Positions 1 through 12,700 of a stretch of DNA of 64,000 nucleotides are shown in pieces. Every line of letters starts with the position of its first letter. Within the stretch, counting starts at the first letter, position 1. Under the pieces are notes generated by a model. It saw only the letters and a program-made list of their open reading frames with translations. It made no database searches and had not been told where the DNA came from. Both the position numbers and the translations under genes were made by a program. Location of the stretch: the NCBI GenBank assembly GCA_002633005.1, contig NMRA01000611.1:181160-245159 (forward strand), given 5' to 3'. The stretch is from Phoronis australis (taxonomy: Eukaryota; Phoronida; Phoronidae).

Positions 1-613
1 GCAAGGTGCTCTATTCCTCAATGTTTCAAAAGTGTTTGATATTCGAGATCTGTACTTAACCCAACATGACAAAGCATTCTGTCCAAATGAGCGAATGTCT
101 TAAGTATGGGTCCAGCTATTTCGAATCTTTAGGGGGTAATAAAACAATTGTCTTCTCAGCCGGAAGCATAAAACTTTTGTTAAGCTGTCTTAAGTCAACT
201 GGGACAGTTGTATAACGAAGAGCAGGGTTCACAAAGAACTACTTTAACTGACCTGGCAAGACAAGTATTACTGCCCTGATTGACCTCATGCAGGCTCACT
301 TGTGGTATTTACCCTCAATTTTGTACATACCCCTGCTATTTATCCCTGTAGTGTTCACTGCTATCGTGATATGACATTTGAGTATATTTCACTATTCTTA
401 AGACATCAGTCATTGTGTTGCACATCGAGTAAAAATGCTGTCAGTAAGAAATTTTACAAGCTGGATGTATATTGTTATATAGTTATGTTCTGTATCAATC
501 TTGATTTGTATGGCATAGCTCTGCTAGATCTCTGTATTACTGCCTCACTTATTGAAAAAATAATTATGAGTATGGCAATGAGTTTGTCAATTAAAATCGG
601 TCTGTATCCTTGG
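1..613. other. No gene recognised; sequence 3' of the first collagen gene
   Basis: I see no convincing exon here. If the plus-strand EPG5-like gene extends leftwards out of the window, this is intron of that gene. Short ORFs present have no splice-site support or recognisable motif. Confidence 0.4.
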
Positions 614-1810
614 TTATTTTGTGCACACTACACAGGTCAGCTCCCGTCCATCCACATAGTTAGGACATGGTAATGATCCACATTTGGCCTCAACGTGGTA
701 GAATAGTGCTCCATTCTGGTTGGTACTGCCTCCTGGAACCACCTCTGGGGCTTCATCCACACAGTTGAATGATGACCGGTGATGACTGTAGTGCTCTGCC
801 ATTAGGTATCCACTGTACTCTTTGGTCCAAGTGGCAGGACATTCTCTCCAGGCTGGAATCATGAGTTGAGAGGCTCTCGATGGGGTGTAGCATACAGCAC
901 AGGGGACGTCATGTTGCCACAAATTTGCGTCATTGGCATTTTTCTTTGCAAATACTTTGGCACCATTGATTTCATATTCAGCACCGTATATGTATGACTG
1001 ACTCTGGAAGCCATCTTGGTATTTCCCCCATTGTGGATCATGGGGGAGACAAAGCTTTTCACTTCCCCCTCCGCTTTGACCATGATCAGAACCAGCTGCA
1101 ACCCCCTTATACAGCAGTTTAGACATTTGAGGACACGTTGTTCGTCCCCACCGTGTGTACACAGCTCCACTTTCAGTCCCATTGTGGTACTTCACATCTG
1201 TCTTAGTCTTCTGTGCTTGCAGCATGGACTCCTGGAATGTGCTCAGTACTTTCTGCAGGTCATCTGTAGTTATACCGTTAACACCAGGTGGTCCTGGTTG
1301 ACCGTCACGCCCGTCTCTGCCATCTCTTCCAGGAGGTCCTTGAATACACTGTGAATTGAACCCCTCTCCTGTAGTGGGGTCATTGGCAGCCCGCCTTTGT
1401 CTGAAAAATGGTGTTGTTTGGTTCAATCCAGTGTCAACATGGTGAGGAGTGATCGTGGTAGGAACTTGACCAGATTTGCTAGATAGGATAGCCCGCATGA
1501 ATCTAAGCTGTCGTTCGGTTTTCATCTCGGTCTGGAAGACGTAAGCCTTGAGTCGGTTGTGTTCTCGTTTTAGGTTCAAAAGGTCAGTGTATATGGTTAT
1601 TTTGAACTCCGCCAGTTCAGTTTTTCTAACCCAGTCATGAAACCCATCATTGTGGGTGGTGGTTGTGCTTTCCTGCCGATGTTGTACATCTAAGGCAATA
1701 TAGATGGCCAGTCCGAAACTGATGGAGGCAAACAGCAGTGAGACTAGTGATAGAATCACCGCAGCTGGTGCTTGTCTGCCATCTTTGACTTCAGTGTCTT
1801 TTTCTTTCAT
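614..1810 (-). CDS. Membrane-tethered short-chain collagen-like protein, copy 1 (single exon)
   Basis: Uninterrupted 398-residue ORF starting at an ATG with no intron. Order of parts: short charged N-terminus (1-15), one hydrophobic span (about 16-40) without a signal peptide, so type II topology; a charged helical, probably coiled-coil stalk (about 55-110); a furin-type site RQRR (137-140); a collagen stretch of seven Gly-X-Y triplets (158-179) rich in GRD; then a Cys-rich C-terminal domain (about 214-398) with an NGT glycosylation site and ten cysteines, ending TCVVCTK. The C-terminal domain resembles invertebrate proteins named short-chain collagen C4-like; its function is unknown. Cleavage at RQRR would release the collagen and C-terminal part, as in ectodysplasin (inference). 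The closest relative in the window is copy 3 at 35160, including about 230 bp of 5' flank. The gene is antisense to the EPG5-like gene and probably lies in one of its introns. Confidence 0.85.
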   Translation of the reverse strand: MKEKDTEVKDGRQAPAAVILSLVSLLFASISFGLAIYIALDVQHRQESTTTTHNDGFHDWVRKTELAEFKITIYTDLLNLKREHNRLKAYVFQTEMKTERQLRFMRAILSSKSGQVPTTITPHHVDTGLNQTTPFFRQRRAANDPTTGEGFNSQCIQGPPGRDGRDGRDGQPGPPGVNGITTDDLQKVLSTFQESMLQAQKTKTDVKYHNGTESGAVYTRWGRTTCPQMSKLLYKGVAAGSDHGQSGGGSEKLCLPHDPQWGKYQDGFQSQSYIYGAEYEINGAKVFAKKNANDANLWQHDVPCAVCYTPSRASQLMIPAWRECPATWTKEYSGYLMAEHYSHHRSSFNCVDEAPEVVPGGSTNQNGALFYHVEAKCGSLPCPNYVDGRELTCVVCTK

Positions 1811-1930
1811 CTTGACTCACAATGGTGTGCTGTTCAACACAAGACAGTAGTCAACTGTTGTCTGACTGGAGGCTGATTTGTGATCTGAGAATATACTGAG
1901 ACCTAATATCTTTCTTCAGCAGATGCACCT

Positions 1931-1940
1931 CTTATATTTT
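1931..1940 (-). promoter_or_regulatory. Candidate TATA element of collagen copy 1
   Basis: On the minus strand this reads AAAATATAAG, about 120 bp before the ATG at 1810. The same element sits about 115 bp before the ATG of copy 3, inside a conserved 5' flank. A core promoter role is inferred from spacing and conservation between copies. Confidence 0.4.
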
Positions 1941-2483
1941 TCAAGTTAGTTCCTCTAGACTTTATACGTTTATCAAGGGACCTACTTACCTTTGACCAAG
2001 CGAATCTCAAAATTTGTTGATAAAATAGACTTGTCATATTTATTTTAGTTCATATCTAACTTAGAGCTGAGCTGTTCCATGGTTTGCTTGAAAGGCAAAC
2101 TCCAAACTGATAGATTGGAAAATTCGGTGTTATTATAAGTAACGGCTTGTTTCAGCTGCAGTTGAATATAGGAAGTAACTGTGTGCAAGATGTTTATTCA
2201 GGATAAACTCTATTTAGTTATACGACTGGTCTCGCATAGAATCCTGATAAGAAATAAAACATTAAAAGTCTAGAATGAAGAAAAAGGAACAATTATTGCG
2301 TTAACAAGCAATTTAACTTAAATGAGTAAAAGACCATATAATTAAAATATTAAAGTTATTGACTATTATTCCAGTAACTGGATTTGATGAAATATGAAAT
2401 AGAGTTACTTTGACGTAGGTCAGTATCGAGATTACAAGGCACCAGAGTGTTTACCAAAACTAATTCTGTTTTTTTTACTTTAG

Positions 2484-2555
2484 ATTTTGCCACGATCACT
2501 AGACCTATTATTTTTGTTGCGAGTTTGGTTCACTAATTTTATTTTGTTGCATAAG
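2484..2555 (+). CDS. Probable further exon of the EPG5-like gene
   Basis: A 72-bp open segment encoding ILPRSLDLLFLLRVWF and eight further residues, preceded by a strong acceptor (long T run then TTTAG) and followed by a good donor (ATAAG then GTACTC). It begins and ends in phase 0, and the first firm EPG5 exon at 6749 also begins in phase 0, so joining keeps the frame. The predicted amphipathic helix fits a helical-repeat protein. I could not match it to a known EPG5 segment. If real, it places collagen copy 2 inside an EPG5 intron. Confidence 0.45.
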
Positions 2556-4005
2556 GTACTCCATGTGCAACAGCGTGGAGACACTGCATTGTGTGTTTGG
2601 AACCTCAGTGAAGCCACAATGATAGCCAGCCTGTATTTCCATTGCCAGCCATCTTCTATTCCTAACAATGTTATGAGAATTGGATGTTGTAATAAGTACT
2701 TGTATTTGTCATTTGTACTTGCCTAACCCAACTTATCTGGATCATTTTATTAATAACGATTTGAGATATGGATAGTACTCAACGTTGTCCTTATTTAATA
2801 TCATTATTTGTATTTGATTTGTTTCACAATGTATTGCAACTGACTGTACCAAGCCTTCTCATGCAGAGCGCAAAGTTAGGGAGCAGCAACCCCAGATTTA
2901 ATCCTGGGGGATTTCATCTGTTGCCCAGATTTTAGTGAGCGGACACTTGCATCAAAATACATTTGAAGTACAACAACTGAAGATTTTCTGTAGATGAAAT
3001 GTCCCAAAGTGTGTTAATTATGCTTTTTTGCGTATCGCCTGGTGTTATTCTCTATTGTTCAATGTGCCAACAAACTGGTTAGCTATTAGATTTAACGCAA
3101 ATCACCTAATTCCAAATTGAAGTTTATCTCATTCTGGTTGATACAACTGAGTAGACAGCTGTAATTTCTTAACGCCCACTCCTGGATTGTTTGAAAGTTT
3201 ACAATGCAGTGTTCTCCTGTTAACACCCACCTATAATTTACATAGTTGAGGTTTACAGCAAAAATTCTCCAGTTTGAGACTGGGAAAAATTAATTGTTTT
3301 GGTCTAAGTTGGAGCTTGTACAAAATGAGCGATTTTATTGACTGTCCCAAATTCGAGAATTATGAGAAAGACAAACTTTGTTTAGGGAGTTATTTTGGAC
3401 AATTTTATTTCAAACTTCATTATTGATACTAAATCCAGTCACTAATATTTGAAAATATGATGAATATCAACATTACACATATCCGAATCTGCCGAATCAA
3501 CTTTGGCTTGAATTTCAGTGTATCAAACTAAAGAATTTTTACCCCAATGTCTTTTTTTAGTGCCCATGAGTTTCAACTACACAGGTAAGAACAATAATGA
3601 TTTATCTGAATGTCAGCATTACAACTTTCTGCTCAGGGTTACTTAATGTGTTCAATGGGGTTACAACAACTAGCCAGTCACAACTATCAGCAAATACCAT
3701 TAATAGTAATGTACCTGGTGACTTTTATGTACCACTCAGTGCGCTTTAAATTTCTTTTTCTTGCTATGTAAAGCAACTGGCATGAATGAAGCGTACTGTG
3801 TGTTTTATTCAAATCAGACATGCGGTAATTATCAACTCAAATTTTCTCTAATTTTTTCTAACATTACTATTAAGTTGAAGAGCTGTTCCTGCTTTTCAAT
3901 TTACCACTAGATGGCTATACTAATTACATAACTGTCAAGTCTTCCTAAAAACTTGACTATATCCATGTGAATGACCCATTTTGAAGTGGTATTGGTACTT
4001 AGTTA
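2556..4005. other. AT-rich intronic or intergenic sequence, no gene seen
   Basis: No ORF with splice support or protein motif on either strand. Probably intron of the EPG5-like gene and 3' flank of collagen copy 2. Confidence 0.4.
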
Positions 4006-5193
4006 TCATTTTGTGCATACTACACAGGTCAGTTCACGTCCGTTCACATAATTTGGACAAGGTAGTGCTCCACAGTGCGCCTCGACATTATAAAACAGTG
4101 CTCCGTTAGTGTTAGGTTCACCTCCAGAGATCACCTCTGGGGCTTCATCTACACAATTGAATGATGACTTATGATGACTATAGTGCCCCGCCATTAGGTA
4201 TCCACTGTACTCTTTGGTCCAGGTGGCAGGACATTCTCTCCAGGCTGGAATCATGAGTTGAGAGGCTCTCGACGGGGTGTAGCATACAGCACAGGGTGCG
4301 TTGTGATCATTCAGGTTTGCACCATTTGCGTTTACCAGAGAAAACACGTTAAACACGTGGGTCTCATATTCAGTTCCATGTATAAAAGAATTACTCTGGA
4401 AGCCATCTTTGTATTTTCCCCATTGTGGATCATGTGGGAGACAAAGCTTCTCACTTCCACCTCCAGAGTGACTGTAATAAGAACTTGCTACAATCCCATC
4501 ATACAACAGTGTGGACGTTGCTGGACAAGTTGTACGTCCCCACCGTGTGTACACAGCTCCGCCTGCAGTCCCATTGAGGTACTTTACTTCAGGTTTTGCC
4601 TTAAGTGCTGACAGTGTGGTCTCCTGGAATATACTCAACACTCTCTTCAATTCTTCTGCTTTCATCCCATCGGCACCTGGAGGGCCACGTTGACCGTCAC
4701 GCCCATCTCGTCCAGGGGGTCCTTGAAGACACCGAGACTGGGTCACGTCTCCTGTATTGGGGTTATCGGCAGACCGCCTTTGTCGGGAAATTGGTGTTGT
4801 TTGGTTCCGGTCAAGATTATTTTTGTCAGGAGTATTGTTTATGATATCGTTGCCATGTTTACTTAGTATCGTTGCATGCATGATTCTAAGACGTCGCTCT
4901 GTTTTTATTTCTGTCAGAGAAAGGCGAATCTGCAGGCGATTGTTCTCTTCCTTGAGTTTTGCTAATTCCGAGTACAGTGTTGTTTGATGTTCCACTAGTA
5001 TGTTATCTTTGAGCTTGTCTTGGAATACATCATACTTCTTGACTGTCTTGTCCTGCAGTTGTTGTACCTCAAAGAGAACGTAGATGGCCAGTCCAAAACT
5101 GACCAAGGCTAACAACAAGAAGCCAGCCAAAATGGCCACCACTGATGCTGTGTACCGTCTTCCATGTTTGTCTTTGGTCTCTGATTGTCTCAT
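4006..5193 (-). CDS. Membrane-tethered short-chain collagen-like protein, copy 2 (single exon)
   Basis: Intact 395-residue ORF from an ATG. Membrane span at about 17-40; coiled-coil-like stalk at about 50-110; furin-type site RQRR (137-140); collagen stretch of about six triplets (158-176); Cys-rich C-terminal domain to residue 395 with the same cysteine pattern and TCVVCTK end as the other copies. It is the most divergent of the five at the N-terminus and within the C-terminal domain: where the others have YGAEYEINGAKVF it has HGTEYETHVFNVF. It lies antisense to the EPG5-like gene, between the candidate exon at 2484-2555 and the exon at 6749. The cleavage and shedding role is inferred. Confidence 0.85.
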   Translation of the reverse strand: MRQSETKDKHGRRYTASVVAILAGFLLLALVSFGLAIYVLFEVQQLQDKTVKKYDVFQDKLKDNILVEHQTTLYSELAKLKEENNRLQIRLSLTEIKTERRLRIMHATILSKHGNDIINNTPDKNNLDRNQTTPISRQRRSADNPNTGDVTQSRCLQGPPGRDGRDGQRGPPGADGMKAEELKRVLSIFQETTLSALKAKPEVKYLNGTAGGAVYTRWGRTTCPATSTLLYDGIVASSYYSHSGGGSEKLCLPHDPQWGKYKDGFQSNSFIHGTEYETHVFNVFSLVNANGANLNDHNAPCAVCYTPSRASQLMIPAWRECPATWTKEYSGYLMAGHYSHHKSSFNCVDEAPEVISGGEPNTNGALFYNVEAHCGALPCPNYVNGRELTCVVCTK

Positions 5194-6748
5194 TGTTAAC
5201 GTTTGACGGTTGACTGAAGGTTGAAAGGTGACCCATGTATTATATAAACTGATATGTGCCGAGTTATTTACTCATGAATCTGATTCACCTTTGGATATTT
5301 AGTTTTCCATATATTTTGTGCAGGCTTTCATCAAATCATGCTTGTGGTCTTTGGTGCTATATATCTCATGAGTGATAAAGATATTAAGTAATGGCGGGCT
5401 TTGAATCAAAAGTAACAAATTTTGCATTTTTCCTGAATTAACTGCTTCAAAGAGCATTAAGTTCAGAAGTGCGAAAGTTGCATAGTCTCAGTAATCGTCC
5501 ATTTGATTTATGTACTCATTGTAAGATCCCTATTTTCATTTTTTAAGAAAAGTTCTTGTCATTGTTGCGAGTGCCCACAAATTTTCAAATTGTCTGATGG
5601 CAGTTGCAGAACAGAATTTAAATATGGAAATTTGAAAGCGCTGAAATCATTACATGTCTTTATACGGCCATGCAACGACTATATCATTTGGTCCATCAGG
5701 TCTTTGTGTTGCTGATGAGAATTAGGCCACGACTGAGGTTGACTTTCGGATGGGTCCAACTACTGTGTTGCCCCCTCGTGGCGATTTTGTTTTTTGCATC
5801 TGTGGCTGATACTCCTTTACCCTTTGAAGGAACTTTGTGAAATTTGAAAGATGTATTTATATGGAGCCATCAACAAACAGTATTGAGTGTCGAACTGATC
5901 CAGACACCATTGGGCCCCCTACTGGCAATTTTTTTTTCGTTTGCCCCTGTATCTTTGGATTTCAGTAATGTATTTTCTTGGAATTTGGAAAATAAGTTTC
6001 TATTAAAGAGACAACAACACCTTCCCATTTTCGGACAGATTAAATTTTGATTTTTCTACACCACCTGCATGTTTTTGACGTCTGCCTCTCTATCTGCCAA
6101 ACCACTCAAAGAACAATTTAATTATGAAAATTGAAGGTTGACATGTGTTCCTCATGCGAAGACCCTGGCTGACGTTGATATCTGCATGTTTTTTTACTAT
6201 TCTGGCACCCCTTAGGGGCAGTTTTGCTTTTTGAGTCTCCTTTAACCCATTGAAATATCTTGGTGAAATTTGGCAGATGTTCTTCTATATAGATGGCAAC
6301 AGATGACAATGGGTTTCAGACCAATCGGACTATAGTTGTGACCCCTAGGTCAATTGTTTTTTACTTTAACTTTGCCTATATATCTTATGAGTTCCGTGAA
6401 TTACTTTCATGAAATTTGGTTTAAGTCAGTTGTGTTTTACAGAGACGATTCTACCTTCAATCAATTCACATGGATTTGACGCATTCTGTGCCATCTAATG
6501 GCTATCTTTATGATAATAAAACACCCATAGAAGCACACTGTTTGCACAGTGTTTAGTGGGCGCATTTCAACCCTCTGCGTTGCTCTTGTTTAAAACGTGG
6601 TAAAATAAATTTCCCTTACTGCTCCGTTGTGTATTGAATTGGTGAGATTTGATAGTAAAGCATCACCAACTTTTGTCCATTTCTCTTCAGAATGTTATTT
6701 TTTTCTTTTTTGTCTTTTAATGACAACTTTGAATGTCTCTTATTTCAG
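5194..6748. repeat. EPG5-like intron with a minus-oriented copy of the GCCACTAG repeat family (about 5690-6570)
   Basis: From about 5690 to 6570 the sequence is a diverged, reverse-oriented copy of the repeat filling 41.3-45.5 kb. It has the complement of the GCCACTAGGGGGC core (for example near 5775 and 5910), the GAAATTTG segments, and a terminal segment near 6550-6590 (GGGCGCATTTCAACCCTCTG) that is the complement of the repeat head at 41.28 kb. No gene is seen in the remainder. Confidence 0.6.
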
Positions 6749-9700
6749 ATTGCCAAGACTCACTTGGACTTTGTGGTACTTCACCAGTTCCCTGAGCTAT
6801 ATGCAGATGTGCTTGTACTCCTGTTAAAAGGTTAGATAACATTTTGCAACCCCAAGATGATTCACTGATGCGAACAAAATTGACTGCCAAAATTGCTGTT
6901 TTCTGTAGTGGTCACACTCATTGGGGTCCTGCAGTTTTAGAACCAGTTTTCTACTGAATAACGGGCGTGAAACTGGTTCTCAAAATACAGAATGCCTATG
7001 AGTGATTATTGCCCCTTTTTCGCTTTCAATAAGGCTTCTGAAATTGTTGCGATTGCCCACAATTGTTTATTTTTATTATCTGGTGGCAGGTTCAGCTTCA
7101 AAACTGATTCTACTTAGTGATAAAAATATAAAAGTTCGCTTTTTCATCTTTTTTTGTTTTACGCTTTGCCATTAGCTACTGACACCTTCTGTTGAGTTTG
7201 GTACATTTTGAAGGTCAGTAGGAATCTTTTTAGTAATTTTATTGCCATTTCACTTGAAATTTAACTGAGGTGTAGTATGTAAATTTCCACAATTTTCATT
7301 AGGGACCTAGTACAGGGGAAATTTCAACCCAAACCCCAATTAAGTTAACGTGAAATGAAATTCAAGTTTTAATTACCCCTTTCCCTGCCAACACAGTAGA
7401 GAGCCATCTGGCTTGGCTGCCAACATTCAACAGGCACATAGTTTTATGACATTATGGGTGTCATAAAGGATTACATTAGGTTATTGAGCAGCCAAAACAT
7501 CTGGACTGAATTCAATGAGCTATAATTTTGGTTCCCATTAGCAAACTTCAGTCATCTGACTATCATCATCAGACGGTCAGTTTTTACCCTTACTGGGTTC
7601 TTCATGTTTTGGGTAATGGAAAGAACTAAAATTTTAGATTCAGAATTGGTATTTTAATCCCCTGTCTATGCTCAGTTGCCAAACATTGGTGAATTTTTAT
7701 GTGGTATGCAATACTTTCAGGTTCATGTGAAGGCCACCTGCATCCCAACGTCTGGGATAAGTACATGGTGACGATGGGCTGCAAGTCTTACCCCACATGT
7801 GGACATTTCTATCAACAGTCCTTACATGACCACCCGAACAGTGTGATATCATTACAGCAGGTTTGTGGCTTGATTTTACTTTCGTTTGTAACCATAGCGA
7901 TATTGAAATTTTATCAAGTCAGCATTCATGGTGCTATCTATTACGAAGTTTTCCAATTGAAATTTCATGCAGGAAAACGGAAGCAGTAATGATCGCAAAC
8001 ACACACTTTAGGATTGTTCACGTGCTCGATTTCTGCTTGTATAGCCCCGTCCTCCATTGAACTCTCTGATTTGCTGGCTGAGGTAGAAAAGTTCATTGCA
8101 ACCTATTTTTTTAACAAAATGTCAAGCGCTCCTGTGTTGATTAATAAACTTGAAGAACAATTTAAATTCCACATGCACCTCTGCCATTTATCCCTTTGCC
8201 ACTTTTTTGTCAATATTGCAACTCAAAATGCTACACAGCATGGTGAATTATGTAGTAATTATGAGTGATTATGGCTATTCTGAATGCTTGTGAAGGAACA
8301 GGAAATGTGCTTGAAAGTTGTTGCATTGTGGGTAAATGCCTAAGGGTGAGATTGAAGTTGTGCCATTTCAGGAGGGGCCTATTTTTAGGACAGGGTTTGC
8401 ACGCTTTTTAATGTTTTATCACTATTTCCATAAGTGTGTCTGTGTGGAACCCTGCAGCCCACCATTTCAGTGTTAGCCTTACAAATATGGAGAAATATGC
8501 TGACCAGTTCATAGAAATCACGATAGATGGCACTTGCAGCATGGGTGCGAATTGGTTGGGATTTACGGAGTTGCCAAACTGTTTAGACATTTTTAAGACA
8601 TCATAAGTGAGAAATTTTGTTCTGTTAATAGGTGCTAGAGACCCTGGAATGGCTAGCAAACTATTTCCAGCAGGCAAGAACTGCTGAACCATCCCACGAG
8701 CCTTTTGGTCTGTATCCCCGCTGGTCTCATTACCTGAAGCCAGTCGCTTGTGTCATCGGATATTTGTGCGGCATTCTCATCACTCGCGGTCCAGCAAGTT
8801 TCAGCATTTCTAACCACAATCCAGAGTCGGGTATGATTTTTTTGAAATGTAGATGTCCTGACTTTTAATGAGTACATTCTGTACCTCTTCAGTCAATTTA
8901 GCATCAATTTGCATACATACCAATTTCCTACAGTTTTAATCCAAGAGACTTTGATAAAAACGGCAAGATCTTCTTTAGGCTGCATTTGATAGCAGTATGA
9001 AAGTTTTTTCTTGAAATCAGATGGAATTTTTTTTATTCCTTAAATAATGCTGCAAGTTAGTATTAAACATGGCAGCACCGATATTGTGCAAAATCCAATT
9101 AGATCTTATGTGCATGGCAGAAGTGAAAGTTTCACTTCTTACATATATGCCCGCTAATGTTGCGGTAATTAAGAGAGGGTCATGAAAGTCACCAGGTCAT
9201 GATTTGTAAAAGTTGTCCACATAGGAATTTTCTCTAGTTAAACCTCTATGTTTTAACCTCAGATGAAAGTTCAAAGCTCTATGATACGTAAGTTGTCTGG
9301 TTATATCCATAGAGTATAATGCTCTGTATAGACTTATCTTTTACTGGGAACCGACTGGTGCACGGTTTATGACATAATTCAGGGATTGCAGAGATGACCA
9401 GGCAGCCCATGTGGACCGTGGAACTTAAGAGATATTGTGTTCATAACAGGGTAAAAAAATCTAACGCTTGGGTCACGCTCTCAAATTTGGGACACTGAGA
9501 AATTCAAACAAAAATTTTGATTTTCTTGATCCAAGGATTGGGACATGGGCTATTTTGGCATTCATCATATTTGTCAAATATCAAGCACCGCGTTATGTGT
9601 CACTTTGCCATTCATAATTGGAAATAACTGCGGATGCATTGTTTTCGTGCATCCTCAATGTGTAATATCGAGATCAATGATGTTTTCGACTGGTCTTGTC

Positions 9701-12700
9701 ATGTGTTTCATCATATAACTGCAAAACATGTATCATTTATCGAATCACATTAATTCTAGAATTACGGACTTGGGTAATTTTGTTGCTATTTTATTAAATT
9801 TTTAAGTTTGAGACAACCAATATCGCCTGTTCTTTTAAAATTTGGTACAAGCTGTGGGTCTTTTTCACTGTCCCAAACTGGAGAACTTTCAGCGCAAGAA
9901 TCAATCTTCTACTTACATTCGGTTGATTGAGCAACTTGGATTTTTCGTCTTGCTTAAGACTGCTGCGACGATGCAATCAAGGAGTGTACGAGTATAGGAG
10001 AGTTCACTCCGCCATTTTACCATTCGCCGCAATGGTTACCGGTCGAAACACTAGCGCTCCAAGCGGTGAATAATCAATACTTACTTAGGAGCGCAGTCCG
10101 AACAATGTAAACACTGATGAATTCATACTTTAATGACGTTCAACGTGCAATAAAATTACTGTGTGATTGAAAATGGTTAGAATACGTAAACTAACATCCA
10201 CTTATAATCGNCGGCGCTAGTAGTAGCGGTAACAGCGAACTCGCAAGTGAACTCTCCTATACTACTACACTCCTTGATGCAATGTTGTAATGATTATTAT
10301 AATAAGTTAAATTTGTGTCTTCCAAAGCATACACTCTTTGTTAAATTGTATTGAATATCGATTTGTTCATTATTAAATCGTAAAGTGATGCCAGTGCATG
10401 TCATTTCAGTACTGTCTAGGATATGGGGTGAAGTGATCAGGGTCTTCTCTCCATGGATCGCTCCATTGGACAGAGGAGCTGTCACTCATTGTGCGTGGGT
10501 GGAGTCTGACAGCGAGTCAGCTGGCCGTTTTGTAACAGTCTTTGTTGAAGCAGCTCTTCTTCTTCACCGACAGTTTGAAGGTACTGAAATTAACGAAAAA
10601 TTAAGTTTAAATTCTTGGTATTTGTATGCTGTGTTAAAGCATTCGTTTTGTTCAATGGACATATTGTTGTCTTGTATATGGTATATGTAACTACTTATTC
10701 AATTTGCGCAACTCCAGATCTCTGTGGCTGCCTGTGTCTCACGAGTGTTAAGTGTCACTGAACCTGTCCCAGATGATATCGGGCCCCGTTCATGAAAAAA
10801 ACTTGTGCTCATGTCTTAAGTCAGAAATTCTGTCTTGCACTCTCACTTCACTGTAACCAAATAAATTTTTACCTGATTACATATCACTTTGAGTCTATCC
10901 TCTGGGACTTTGAACTTTGCTAATAAAAGTGAAATTATTTTTTCGTAAGTAGTTTTAGAGCATAAGGTGAATTTCCAACTTAAGCAGTCACTTTCCATGC
11001 GCCCACATATTTATATAGGCATCTATTGGTGAAATGACAATATCATCTTGTTTTTGGATGGAATCGAGGTATTTTGCGCCACCTAGTAGCCATTTTTACT
11101 GTTCTCAAATCTTGTTTTTGGTGTCCACCCCTCGATCGTAAATGTTTTCAGTGTGAAGAGGATTGGCTTCTGTGGCGCCTTCTAGTGGTAGTTTTGTTTT
11201 GTTTTTCACCCATAGCTGTATATCCAAAACGCACTGCAGGATCTTTATTAAATTTAGTATCAATGTGAATTTATAAGAAGATAACAGACGGCGACTTTCA
11301 GGCGGATCGAACGGACGCAGTGCCCACTAGTGGCAATTTCATTTTGTTCTGTTTTCTTTTATTTCTCTGAAGTTCCTTGACAGATTTTTATGAAATATGG
11401 GATATTTCTGTTTTTGGATGGATTGTACATTTTTGCGCCATCTAGTGGCCATTTTTATGATACGTTATGAAATGAACTCAGTTGATGCCCTGAATGGGTG
11501 TGGTAGCTGTCTAGTTAACTCTGAGCAGTGATAAAAGGTTGCTATAATTATACAACAGAATGATTGTGTGCTATGGCAGGCCAAGGTGGGGGGTTGACCT
11601 CAATATGCAATGTACATTAACGTTTGGGTACTAAGTCTTTAACGACAATAATTATTGTTCTTGATTTCAAGAGTTGTTATTAATTAGTTCTTGAACTTCA
11701 GTGCCCATTACTTCTACTTATATTGTAGGTTCACTGCCGGTATTCTCTCACAACATTCCCTCCCTCGTGTTCGACTACTACTCTAAGCAGATTGCTTGCC
11801 CTGGTTGTCCAGAGTATGTGCTGCAAGTATTTCACTTTAAGTTTGCTCGCCTTCCATGGAATCAGTTTAGACCAAGTGTCGATGCTCTCGATTACATGAC
11901 CAAGGTATTTGCGAACTTATAATGTTGCAGTTTCATTCAGAATTTACCACAAATTTTCTGTAACGTGTAACTGAAAATTTTTACTTGTTATTAGTTACAA
12001 GCAGACTCGACTTACTTTGTGACTTTTACATTTTAATATTTCAGTTTCACTTTGGGTGCGGTTGCTGGATATCAACAACATCATGTTCTCACGTGACACA
12101 CTGCCGTCGTTGAAAATCTTTTTAATGTCGTAAAACATTCTTAATTGTCTATTGGATAATGTTTTCACATTTTTTATATTGCATTCGGTTTCCCTTGATA
12201 GTTGTGTGATCAGAGTCATCCGAACTCCCCCGGCAAGTACAGCTGCCTACAATTCCTAGCGAGCATTGCTCCCTCCCTGCCCTGGGGTGAGATGGTCCAG
12301 TTCTACGCCCAGTACGAGCCACCTGAGATCACCATGCGCTTCCATGCCCACCTGCTGCAGCTGCTCGTCCAGATATTCCTGGAAAGCTCTGTGCTTCAAC
12401 TATCTGAGGTGAGACTCGTGGTCATTCTGATCCCTGCCTGGGTTTTAGCCTTCACTCATTACAAAAGACTGTTGTGTTAATTATGAACTACCAACTTCAT
12501 GTTCTTGTTTCAAGTGGTTTCTTTGCCTGTATGTCTGTATAATGGACTGATCCGTAGGGTGATTCCAGGTCGTATTGACTTCGGGAGAGTATTGCTCCAT
12601 GTGACTAGATTGCCTGAGGGACCAGTCGCTTTTCTTCTGATTTGTTTGTTCTGTTTAGTTTCTCAATAGATTATTGTTCTTGTTTGCTTTCATGTATTGA

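Noticed and set aside
859-1354. Out-of-frame and opposite-strand ORFs inside the collagen genes
   Set aside because: They recur at the same relative place in every copy because the collagen ORF is conserved; they show no independent start, motif or composition signal.
5503-6050. Plus-strand ORFs near 5.5-6.0 kb considered as EPG5 exons
   Set aside because: They overlap the reverse copy of the GCCACTAG repeat family and lack fitting splice sites.
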